From the NCBI GenBank assembly GCA_910586845.1, contig CAJUJV010000004.1, forward strand, positions 62,356 through 85,757: DNA of 23,402 nt, written 5' to 3'. The notes under the pieces were generated by a model. That model searched no databases. It had not been told where the DNA came from and worked only from the letters and a program-made list of their open reading frames with translations. Shown one piece after another: positions 1-6,998 of this stretch (the stretch's first letter is position 1; each line of letters opens with the position of its first letter). The translations under genes were made by a program, and so were the position numbers. This DNA is from an uncultured Hungatella sp. Lineage in GTDB: Bacteria > Bacillota > Clostridia > Lachnospirales > Lachnospiraceae.

Positions 1-17
1 GGAGGCCGGAGAAGTTC

Positions 18-542
18 ATGGAAACCGGAGATTTCAGGATCCAGAAGGCCTGCGCCGAAGACTATCAGGTGTTTGCCGACGTGATCCGGGCCGCATGGGA
101 GGCCATGGAGCAGAAGGAATGGTTTATGGCAGACAATGCGGAATATACATATCAGATGCTGACCGGCAAAAAAGGCACGGGCTATAAAGCCGTGGACCTG
201 CTGTCAGGACAGGTGGCCGGCGTGTTTATGACCGTGGTACCGGGTATGGAAGAGGACAATATGGGATATGACATCGGTCTTCCGGAAGGGGAGCTTCCTC
301 TGGTGGCGCATATGGATTCTGTGGCAGTGCTGCCCCCTTACAGGGGCCGCGGACTTCAGCGGCGGCTCATGGAGGCGGCTGAGGCAGATCTGAGAGAGCA
401 GGGATACCGTTATCTTATGTGTACGGCCCATCCGGATAATCGTTACAGTCGTAATAACGTGATCCGTCAGGGATATGAAGCGGTCATGGTAAAAGAAAAG
501 TACGGAGGTCATCTGAGGGAGATCTTTTTAAAAAGAATATAG
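18..542 (+). CDS. GNAT-family N-acetyltransferase
   Basis: A 174-residue protein with the GNAT fold signature, so it probably transfers an acetyl group from acetyl-CoA to an amine in the cytoplasm. The substrate cannot be read from the sequence. The acetyl-CoA-binding motif A is visible at about residues 100-122 (AVLPPYRGRGLQRRLM, with the R-G-x-G-L pyrophosphate loop), followed by the beta-5/alpha-4 part (CTAHPDNRYSRNNVIRQGY) typical of the family's C-terminal half. The length is normal for a single-domain GNAT. The frame stays open to the window edge, but ATG at 18 has a purine-rich GGAG a few bases upstream and the protein begins as expected, so I take it as the start. It is followed by a hairpin and a new promoter and does not appear to belong to the secretion locus. 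Confidence 0.85.
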   Translation: METGDFRIQKACAEDYQVFADVIRAAWEAMEQKEWFMADNAEYTYQMLTGKKGTGYKAVDLLSGQVAGVFMTVVPGMEEDNMGYDIGLPEGELPLVAHMDSVAVLPPYRGRGLQRRLMEAAEADLREQGYRYLMCTAHPDNRYSRNNVIRQGYEAVMVKEKYGGHLREIFLKRI

Positions 543-562
543 GATCTGAGGAAAACTTTAAG

Positions 563-602
563 CGGGAGCAGAGACGGCAGATATAAGTCGTTTCTGCTCC
601 CG
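563..602. other. 14-bp stem hairpin after the acetyltransferase gene
   Basis: Inverted repeat CGGGAGCAGA (563-572) with TCTGCTCCCG (593-602). Inner bases extend it to a stem of about 14 bp including one G-U pair, around a 12-base loop. It sits between the acetyltransferase stop and the next promoter, where a terminator would be expected. No run of T follows on either strand, so it is not a textbook intrinsic terminator. It may be a weak terminator or an RNA 3'-end stabiliser. Confidence 0.5.
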
Positions 603-626
603 AAATATTTGAATGGGCAAAAGCCC

Positions 627-654
627 TTGACATTTTCCCCTCTTAGGATAAAAT
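627..654 (+). promoter_or_regulatory. Probable sigma-A promoter of the ATPase gene
   Basis: Consensus -35 TTGACA at 627-632 and -10 TAAAAT at 649-654, separated by 16 bases, about 55 bases upstream of the ATPase start codon. A 4-bp GGGC-AAAA-GCCC hairpin lies directly upstream of the -35. A second AT-rich hexamer, TATAAT at 659-664, is too far from this -35 to pair with it. Confidence 0.6.
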
Positions 655-661
655 GATATAT

Positions 662-686
662 AATCACGATTCAGTAAATCACGATT
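662..686 (+). repeat. Direct repeat AATCACGATT in the 5' leader
   Basis: Two perfect copies of the 10-mer AATCACGATT (662-671 and 677-686), 15 bases apart start to start. They lie between the predicted transcription start and the ribosome site (AAGGAG at about 694-699) of the ATPase gene. The position would suit a roadblock-type operator or a leader-RNA element. No regulator is recognised. Confidence 0.6.
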
Positions 687-707
687 TGAGAAGAAGGAGA
701 CGGGATA

Positions 708-2177
708 ATGTTTATTGGCAGGGAGGCAGAACTGCAGTTTTTAGAAAATAGGTATAAGGCAGAAGGCGGGCAGCTGGTGGTACTTTATGGGAGGCGGCGT
801 GTGGGGAAAACAGAGACTCTCAGACAGTTTTGTAAGGGGAAACCCCATGTGTTCTTTGCCTGCCGGGAATGTACGGACAGGCTCCAGTTAAAGAGTTTTT
901 CAGAAAAGATGATGAGGGAAGAGATTCCAGCAAAGCAATATATGGACCAGTTCGGGGACTGGGAAAAAGCATTTCGAGCTGTGCTGGATCTGCCTTATAA
1001 CGATAAGAAGAAACTGCTGGTCATTGATGAATTCCCCTATATGTGCAAAGACAATCCCGGGATTCCGTCGATTCTTCAGAATTTGTGGGATGAGATTTTT
1101 AAGGATGCCAATGTGATGCTCATACTTTGCGGAAGTGCCATGAGCTTTATGGAGAAGGAGATACTGGCAGAGAAGAATCCGCTTTACGGCAGGGCTACCG
1201 GAATTTATAAGATGACGGAAATGGGATTTTATGATGCAATAAAATTTTTTCCCGAATATTCGGAGAGGGAGAAGATTCTGCTCTATGCCGTGCTGGGAGG
1301 GATTCCCCACTATCTCCGCCAATTTGACCGGAGACTGTCCCTTGCCGACAATATAAAAGAAAATATTCTGACCAAAGGCTGTGCTTTATACAGTGAAGTG
1401 AATTTTCTTCTGCGTCAGGAGCTTAGGGAGACGGCTTTGTACAACTCTTTGATCGAGGCGGTGGCTCTGGGTAATACAAGGTTAAATGATATCAGCCAGA
1501 AGGCCCTTGTAGATGACACTTCCAAGACCAGCGTCTATTTAAGAAATCTTATGGAGATTGGAATTATTGCGCGGGAGTTTTCCATTGATGCAGGGACAAA
1601 GGAGCGGGCCAATTTAAGCCGGGGAATCTACAGACTGACTGATAATTTTTTCCGGTTTTGGTACGCCTTTGTATTTACCAACTATTCGGATCTGGAGGCC
1701 GGGGATGTGGAGGGCGTGTACAAATATGAGGTGGAACCGTTGCTTCATGAGTTCGGTGCTCTGGCTTTTGAGGATGTCTGCCGGCAGTATGTGCAGAAGC
1801 TTCAAAGAGAGAACGCCCTCCCGTTCCGCTATGCCAAAATGGGACGTTGGTTCGGAAAGACCACAGTGCGGGATACAACAAAAGAAACTGGTCTTCGGAT
1901 TGCGGAGACGGAGATTGACCTTGTAGCCGTGTCACAGCAGATGAAAGAATATCTGATCGGTGAATGTAAATTTAAGGGCAGGCCTTTCGGATATCAGGAA
2001 TATCTGGACACCCGCGCCAAGCTGACTCCTGAGAAAGAGAGGGGAAAGTTTTTCTACGCGCTCTTTTCAGAGTCCGGTTTTGATGAAAGAATACGGGACC
2101 TGGCAGAGCAGGACGAAACGCTGTACCTGTACGCTTTGGAAGATATTGTAAATAGCAGGCTGCATCCCGATAGGTAA
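708..2177 (+). CDS. Archaeal-type AAA+ ATPase with DUF234/nuclease-like C-terminus
   Basis: A 489-residue cytoplasmic protein of the family often named 'ATP-binding protein, DUF234 domain-containing'. The Walker A loop is GRRRVGKT (residues 28-35) and the Walker B is LLVIDEF (103-109, D107/E108). A sensor-like CGSAMSFME follows, then a winged-helix-like middle region and the DUF234-type tail (from about 300). The tail carries a PD-(D/E)XK-like signature: E402-x-D404 followed by E419-C-K421. Family members are usually orphan genes in bacteria and archaea with poorly known roles; a DNA-linked role is plausible from the nuclease-like motif. ATG at 708 has AAGGAG just upstream. It has its own promoter and is separated from the secretion locus by another, so I treat it as a neighbour, not a component. 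Confidence 0.85.
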   Translation: MFIGREAELQFLENRYKAEGGQLVVLYGRRRVGKTETLRQFCKGKPHVFFACRECTDRLQLKSFSEKMMREEIPAKQYMDQFGDWEKAFRAVLDLPYNDKKKLLVIDEFPYMCKDNPGIPSILQNLWDEIFKDANVMLILCGSAMSFMEKEILAEKNPLYGRATGIYKMTEMGFYDAIKFFPEYSEREKILLYAVLGGIPHYLRQFDRRLSLADNIKENILTKGCALYSEVNFLLRQELRETALYNSLIEAVALGNTRLNDISQKALVDDTSKTSVYLRNLMEIGIIAREFSIDAGTKERANLSRGIYRLTDNFFRFWYAFVFTNYSDLEAGDVEGVYKYEVEPLLHEFGALAFEDVCRQYVQKLQRENALPFRYAKMGRWFGKTTVRDTTKETGLRIAETEIDLVAVSQQMKEYLIGECKFKGRPFGYQEYLDTRAKLTPEKERGKFFYALFSESGFDERIRDLAEQDETLYLYALEDIVNSRLHPDR

Positions 2178-2224
2178 TTCATGATTTAACAAAAGACTTA
2201 TTCACGCAGAATGTTTCCCAAAGC

Positions 2225-2253
2225 TATACAAGATTTGGAAAAAGAGGTATAAT
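2225..2253 (+). promoter_or_regulatory. Probable promoter of the receptor/kinase operon
   Basis: A perfect -10 TATAAT at 2248-2253 is preceded by TATACA at 2225-2230 (4 of 6 match to TTGACA) with an ideal 17-base spacer. It sits 45 bases upstream of the first gene of a run of seven closely spaced genes. The first ribosome site is the G-rich stretch at 2286-2290. Confidence 0.6.
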
Positions 2254-2297
2254 TATCTGAAAAGAGTCGGAAAATGGAGATTTACGGGGGCTGATGG

Positions 2298-3764
2298 ATG
2301 GAAAAAGAAAAGAACGGTAAAAAGTGGCTGGTCATCGCAGCCGCAGCAGTGGCGGCAGGACTTTTGGCTGCTGCTGCGCTGATGATTTTCACGGCGAGGC
2401 GAAGGGAACAGATGGAGGAATATCTGGATCTGGGAGCCAGATACATGAATGATCTGAATTATGAGGATGCCATTGTGGCGTTCCAGAAAGCAGTCGACAT
2501 CGATCCGAGAAACAAAGAAGCAGCCATAGGACTGGCCGGCGCTCTGGAGGGAGACGGACAGTATGAACAGGCGGAAGCCGTTTACCTGACCGTTACGGAG
2601 AAATATCCCGCTGAGGGGGAGGCCTATGTGGCCCTGGCAGAATTGTACATACGCCTGGGCAGACAGGATGAGGCCAGAGAGCTTCTGGCTCAGGCAGTCA
2701 GCCGGATGGAGGACGAGGAGGTTGTCCGTCTGTATGGAAAGACCACGCCCAAACCGCCGGTATTTTCCGTAGCTCCGGGGACTTATGATACATGGCAGAT
2801 GGTGGAGATCAGGTCGGAAAACAGAGAAGAGATCATCTATGTGACCATGGACGGAACAGAACCTGACGAAGAAAGCCTGATCTACGAAGAACCGCTGATC
2901 CTGCCGCCGGGGGCCTCCACCCTGAAGGCAAAAGTATTTAATTCCAGAGGGTACAGCAGCGAGACTGCCACGGCAGAATATCAGCTGGATGTGCCTGACA
3001 GGGAGATCCGGTTTGAAGATCCGGGAGTGGAAATTCTGGTGCGCAGAAAACTGGGGATCTACGGGACTCCTGTATATGAAAGAGATGCCGTTATGATTAC
3101 TTCACTGACTGCGGTAGGGAGATCTTATGACAGATGGGGAGAAGAAACGGCGGGAACGGTTTTTACGGAGCAGGCATATATCATTGCTCAGGGGGAATAT
3201 GAAGAGACAGGGGAGATCCATACTCTGACGGACCTGAAATACATGCCGTTTTTAAGTGAGCTGCGCATCGCTTATCAGGACCAGCTGTCTCTGGAAGGGC
3301 TGGAGAGCTGCACCCGTCTGGAGTCCCTGTCGCTGATCAGAGACAACCTGACATCTGCAGGCCGGATATCCGGTCTCGTTTCTCTGAAGAAACTGAGCCT
3401 GGCCAGGAACCGGATCACGGATCTGACGCCGCTGTCCGGTCTTACCGGCCTGACCAGCCTCAGCCTCTGGGACAACCAGATCACCAGCCTGGATGGGATC
3501 TCAGGCCTGACAGAGCTGAAATATCTGGATATCTCCGGCAATCAGGTGACGGATCTGACTCCCGTATCGGGTCTGGTCCGCTTAAGGAGTCTGTGGATGT
3601 ATGACAATCAGGTTTCGGATCTGACCCCGCTTAAGCCTCTGGAGGAACTCAGCGTTCTTATGTTCCGGGATAATCCGGTGACGGATCTGTCCGTCTTTAA
3701 GTCTGTATTTCCCAGGCTTACCAGGACAGACGTGTCGTTCAGACAGCGGGAGGGCGAAGCATGA
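2298..3764 (+). CDS. Membrane-anchored TPR / chitobiase-like / leucine-rich-repeat protein
   Basis: A 488-residue protein of mixed domains. An N-terminal membrane helix (about residues 10-32) with basic flanks acts as an uncleaved anchor. TPR motifs follow at about 38-145 (for example YEDAIVAFQKAVDIDPRNKE). A module at about 152-230 has the TYDTWQMVEI...TMDGTEPDEES pattern of chitobiase/beta-hexosaminidase C-terminal (CHB_HEX_C) repeats. From about residue 310 to the end there are roughly seven leucine-rich repeats of 22 residues, internalin-like (ITDLTPLSGL spacing). All of these are protein-binding domains with no catalytic motif, so it is probably a surface-exposed scaffold or receptor. 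It opens the operon and overlaps the next gene by 4 bases (ATGA). The direction of the anchor is uncertain. Its TPR block resembles that of the lipoprotein at 9696. Confidence 0.8.
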   Translation: MEKEKNGKKWLVIAAAAVAAGLLAAAALMIFTARRREQMEEYLDLGARYMNDLNYEDAIVAFQKAVDIDPRNKEAAIGLAGALEGDGQYEQAEAVYLTVTEKYPAEGEAYVALAELYIRLGRQDEARELLAQAVSRMEDEEVVRLYGKTTPKPPVFSVAPGTYDTWQMVEIRSENREEIIYVTMDGTEPDEESLIYEEPLILPPGASTLKAKVFNSRGYSSETATAEYQLDVPDREIRFEDPGVEILVRRKLGIYGTPVYERDAVMITSLTAVGRSYDRWGEETAGTVFTEQAYIIAQGEYEETGEIHTLTDLKYMPFLSELRIAYQDQLSLEGLESCTRLESLSLIRDNLTSAGRISGLVSLKKLSLARNRITDLTPLSGLTGLTSLSLWDNQITSLDGISGLTELKYLDISGNQVTDLTPVSGLVRLRSLWMYDNQVSDLTPLKPLEELSVLMFRDNPVTDLSVFKSVFPRLTRTDVSFRQREGEA

Positions 3765-5950
3765 AGAAACTGAATAAAAAATGGCTGATCGCTGCTGCAG
3801 CCGGGGTTACGGCGGTAATCCTGGCGTCCGCAGGATTTCTTTTCTTCCGGATCAGCAGGAAGAAAGAGACCCTGGGCAATGAGAATTATCTTGCCAGCAA
3901 TTTTCTGGAACTGGGATTTTACTCAAAGGGCAGAACTCTGGCCCAGCAGGCTCTGGAGAATCAGCCCAATGACACATCTCGCCAGCTGATCATCTTAAGC
4001 TTCTGCTATGAGAACGATTTTAAACATGCAGACCAGCTGGGCCGGATCTATATGAAGAAAAGCAGCGATCCTCTTCTGGAGGAGATCTGCAGGTACGCCG
4101 GGGCAGGGCTGGAATCAGGGGAGGACAAAGAGACTCTGATCCGGCTCCACAATCAGGTGAAGGAGAACCTGATCGTGGCGGACAAGTCGAAAGAACGTCT
4201 GGAGGCGGCAGAACAGATCCTGAGTATGGACGGAACCTGGAGCTATGATTATGAGAAGATCCAGGAGAATCTGGAAAAGCTGGAGGGCGCGGAGGATGTG
4301 ATCTCCCTGAGAGCCAGGGCTTACGGCAGCGCGCTGACGGGGGACAGCCGTCAGGCGGCGGTTTATGCCCAGATGGTGGTAAAGAAAGAAGACACTCTGC
4401 CCAACCGGATGGCGGCGGCCAACGCGGTGGCGGCATCTTATCTGGACAGCGAGGCGGCTTGGGAAGATCCGGAGATCAGGAAAATCGATGAGGAGCTTGA
4501 TAAGCTGTCAGCGGAGATTGAAGAGCTGAGGATCCGCATGTCGCAGACAGGCGCAGAAGGCGGTTCTGTGAAGAACATTACAAAACAGCTGGAGGAGAAA
4601 GAGTTTAAGGCCAGACAGCTGTATGAACAGAAGAAAAATATCCCTCTTCAACGCGCCATGAATTATATGAAGGCTAAAAATCCCGGGGGAGATCAGGCAG
4701 GCTACCGTCTTCAGATCGCCAGACTGTCCTGGCTTATGGGAGATGAGGACACTGCCCGGAACATAATCTATGAGATCCTGGGAGACGTGGTCCGGGAGGA
4801 GCACGGCGAATATCTGGGGCCTGAGATCTCCAGGATGCTGGAGGCTTATGACGGCATACCGTCTGCCGGCGGAGAAGATGCAAAAGAGTCCGGGGATTTA
4901 AACAGCGCGGCCGGCGCGGTGGTCTACGGCCTGACACAGGGCCTGACCGGAGACAGGGAAACAGTCTATCCTTATGATCCGGCAGGGGCCGGCCATCAGG
5001 AACGTCCTCGCAGATTTCAGGATTTTCTGGTACAGCTGGTTTCGGATTACAGGGAAATGATCCATATCAGCTATGTGGATGCCAGAAAATATCCTCAGGT
5101 TGACATCCACATTACCACGGCTCTGGACGATCAGGAGGCGGAGGCTCTGGTAAAGGAGGATTTTGAACTCTACGAGCAGGGCGGAGTCATTACGGATTTT
5201 GAACTCATCCGGGGCGGGTCGGATTCCCGGGAGATGTCGGTCTGCTTTGTCATGGATGTGAGCGGCAGCATGAGCGGAGGAGCTATGGAAGATGCAAAAA
5301 GTGCTGCGGAGAATTTTCTCATGTCCGCCAAAGACAATTTCCGGGCAGGTCTGGTGAAATTTTCAGGTCAGGGAGAGATCGTGTCCCCGGTGACGGAATC
5401 CATGGGCGTGCTGACCAGAGGCATCGACAGCCTGTCGGCCGCAGGAGGGACCAATATCGCCGACGGTCTGAGAGTGGGGATTCAGGTCTTAAAAGGATGT
5501 GAGGGCGCTCCGGTGATCATCCTCCTGTCCGACGGTGCGGACAGTCATACATACGCCATCGAGGAGATCAAACAGCAGCTGGCAGAACAGGGGATCCGGG
5601 TCTATGCAGTGGGAGTAGGCAATGCAGACGGGGATTACCTGAAAGGCATCGCCGATGCCACAGGAGGAAAATATATTCAGGCTTCCGACAGCATGGAGCT
5701 GGGACAGGTCTACCATCGGATCCGACAGTATCTCTATAATGATTTTATCATACGGTTTACAGTTGTGACGGACCAGGACAACTACCGGAGAAACGCCCGG
5801 CTCCGGCTGAGAGAGGATTCCTATGACGAGGAGGACTATATCGTGGGAGTGCCGGAGGATGAGATCCTGACAGAGGAACAGAGAGGGATTCTGGTGGATT
5901 TTTATGAACAGATCGGCGGTTCCGGGAAAGGGGTGAGGGCAGATGATTAA
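3761..5950 (+). CDS. Membrane-anchored von Willebrand factor A protein with TPR-like and coiled-coil regions
   Basis: A 729-residue protein. A membrane helix lies at about 7-29, then helical repeats (about 45-230, TPR-like), a charged coiled coil (about 235-285), a linker, and a VWA domain at about 493-690. The metal-ion-dependent adhesion site is complete: D499-x-S-x-S (MDVSGSMS), T564 (AGGTNIADG) and D591 (LLSDGAD). Such a site binds a divalent cation and a protein ligand carrying an acidic residue, so the protein probably assembles with a partner at the membrane. It overlaps the upstream gene by 4 bases and the downstream gene by 8, which implies translational coupling within the operon. 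The C-terminal 50 residues are acidic. The role in secretion is inferred only from the location. Confidence 0.8.
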   Translation: MKKLNKKWLIAAAAGVTAVILASAGFLFFRISRKKETLGNENYLASNFLELGFYSKGRTLAQQALENQPNDTSRQLIILSFCYENDFKHADQLGRIYMKKSSDPLLEEICRYAGAGLESGEDKETLIRLHNQVKENLIVADKSKERLEAAEQILSMDGTWSYDYEKIQENLEKLEGAEDVISLRARAYGSALTGDSRQAAVYAQMVVKKEDTLPNRMAAANAVAASYLDSEAAWEDPEIRKIDEELDKLSAEIEELRIRMSQTGAEGGSVKNITKQLEEKEFKARQLYEQKKNIPLQRAMNYMKAKNPGGDQAGYRLQIARLSWLMGDEDTARNIIYEILGDVVREEHGEYLGPEISRMLEAYDGIPSAGGEDAKESGDLNSAAGAVVYGLTQGLTGDRETVYPYDPAGAGHQERPRRFQDFLVQLVSDYREMIHISYVDARKYPQVDIHITTALDDQEAEALVKEDFELYEQGGVITDFELIRGGSDSREMSVCFVMDVSGSMSGGAMEDAKSAAENFLMSAKDNFRAGLVKFSGQGEIVSPVTESMGVLTRGIDSLSAAGGTNIADGLRVGIQVLKGCEGAPVIILLSDGADSHTYAIEEIKQQLAEQGIRVYAVGVGNADGDYLKGIADATGGKYIQASDSMELGQVYHRIRQYLYNDFIIRFTVVTDQDNYRRNARLRLREDSYDEEDYIVGVPEDEILTEEQRGILVDFYEQIGGSGKGVRADD

Positions 5951-6482
5951 CCGGATAAAGCACTGGATACTGCCCCTCTGCCTGATCCTGGGCGGGGCGG
6001 TCCTGGGAGTTACAGGCTGCCGCTGGTTTACCGGGACTCTGGGGACCAGACTGTTGTATGCCGATTCCTTTATGGGAAGATTTTACCGGTTCTACTATAT
6101 ACCCTGGATCCTGGCAGGGATCCTGCTGGCGGCCGGATGGTGGAAGGTCAGAAAGCTGAAGAGAGAAGAATGTGAAACCTATTCGGCAGTGACGGCAAAG
6201 GTGAAAGAGATAACGGAGAAAAAGAAAGAGGTCCGGATGATCGGGACGGCGGCACAGGAAGAGAAAGAGCAGGCGGTCGAATCAGCAGAGGCCGGAGAAA
6301 AAGAGCAGGCAGCCGCAGAGGCGGCCGCGGCGGCAGCAGAAGAACCGGCCGTCGTCAGAGAAGAAAAGACCGGGGAACCGGCAGATACCATCATCTGTCC
6401 CAAATGCGGTACTGTTTTGAAAGCAACGGCAGTTTTCTGTAAAAACTGCGGTACTAAAATAAAAACACAGGAGGAAAAATAA
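5943..6482 (+). CDS. Two-helix membrane protein with C-terminal zinc ribbon
   Basis: A 179-residue protein. Two hydrophobic helices lie near residues 8-27 and 53-68, then a Lys/Glu/Ala-rich, probably helical cytosolic linker with an alanine run. A zinc ribbon closes the protein (C152PKC155 and C166KNC169). The Cys spacing is typical of the small 'zinc-ribbon domain' proteins common in Clostridia. With both ends inside, the ribbon would face the cytoplasm beside the kinase encoded two genes on. ATG at 5943 lies inside the end of the VWA gene with a G-rich ribosome site (5930-5938). The function is not recognised; it may be an adaptor. Confidence 0.75.
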   Translation: MINRIKHWILPLCLILGGAVLGVTGCRWFTGTLGTRLLYADSFMGRFYRFYYIPWILAGILLAAGWWKVRKLKREECETYSAVTAKVKEITEKKKEVRMIGTAAQEEKEQAVESAEAGEKEQAAAEAAAAAAEEPAVVREEKTGEPADTIICPKCGTVLKATAVFCKNCGTKIKTQEEK

Positions 6483-6483
6483 C

Positions 6484-6984
6484 ATGGCATTTTTCGACAC
6501 ACTGGGAAAAACCTTATCCGAGAAAGGAAAGGAAGCAGCCAAAAAGGCCAAAGATCTGACAGAGACCATGCAGCTGAAGGCCCAGATAAGCGGAGAGGAG
6601 AACAATCTGAAACAGGCATATCAGGAAGCAGGCAGGCTGGCCTTTGAGAGCGGACTGACAGCCCAGGCTGATGAATACGAAACCATTTTCAGTCGCATTA
6701 AAGAATCCAAAACCAGGATCGCTCAGCTGGAGGATCAGATCCGGAAACTTGAAGGAGTACAGACCTGTCCCGCATGCGGGGCCAGAGTTCCGGCAGGAGC
6801 AGGATTCTGCAACAGCTGCGGCAGCAGGATCGTCCAGGAACAGGAAGTAGTCTGGGATGCGCCGGAAGTCACTGCTGCTGAAGAGGAAGCGGCATCCGGA
6901 GCGGAGGACAAAGTGTGTCCGGAATGCGGGGCAGTGTGTGATCATGATTCCAGATTCTGCATGACCTGCGGACATGCCTTTTAG
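6484..6984 (+). CDS. Coiled-coil protein with two zinc ribbons
   Basis: A 166-residue soluble protein. The N-terminal 90 residues are helical (opening MAFFDTLGKTLSEKGKEAA, typical of a widespread clostridial zinc-ribbon family). They are followed by two CxxC...CxxC ribbons: C95/C98/C109/C112 and C145/C148/C159/C162. The second ribbon ends at the C-terminus. It starts one base after the preceding stop, with AGGAGG at 6469-6474. Two neighbouring genes thus encode zinc-ribbon proteins immediately upstream of the kinase; partnership with the kinase is plausible but not shown. No catalytic motif is visible. Confidence 0.75.
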   Translation: MAFFDTLGKTLSEKGKEAAKKAKDLTETMQLKAQISGEENNLKQAYQEAGRLAFESGLTAQADEYETIFSRIKESKTRIAQLEDQIRKLEGVQTCPACGARVPAGAGFCNSCGSRIVQEQEVVWDAPEVTAAEEEAASGAEDKVCPECGAVCDHDSRFCMTCGHAF

Positions 6985-6998
6985 GACAGGAGGAACGG

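Noticed and set aside
563..602. Classical intrinsic terminator after the acetyltransferase gene
   Set aside because: The stem is good but no U-tract follows on either strand, so it is listed only as a hairpin.
659..664. TATAAT at 659-664 as the -10 of the ATPase promoter
   Set aside because: It is 26 bases from the only good -35 (627-632). TAAAAT at 649-654 has a normal 16-base spacer.
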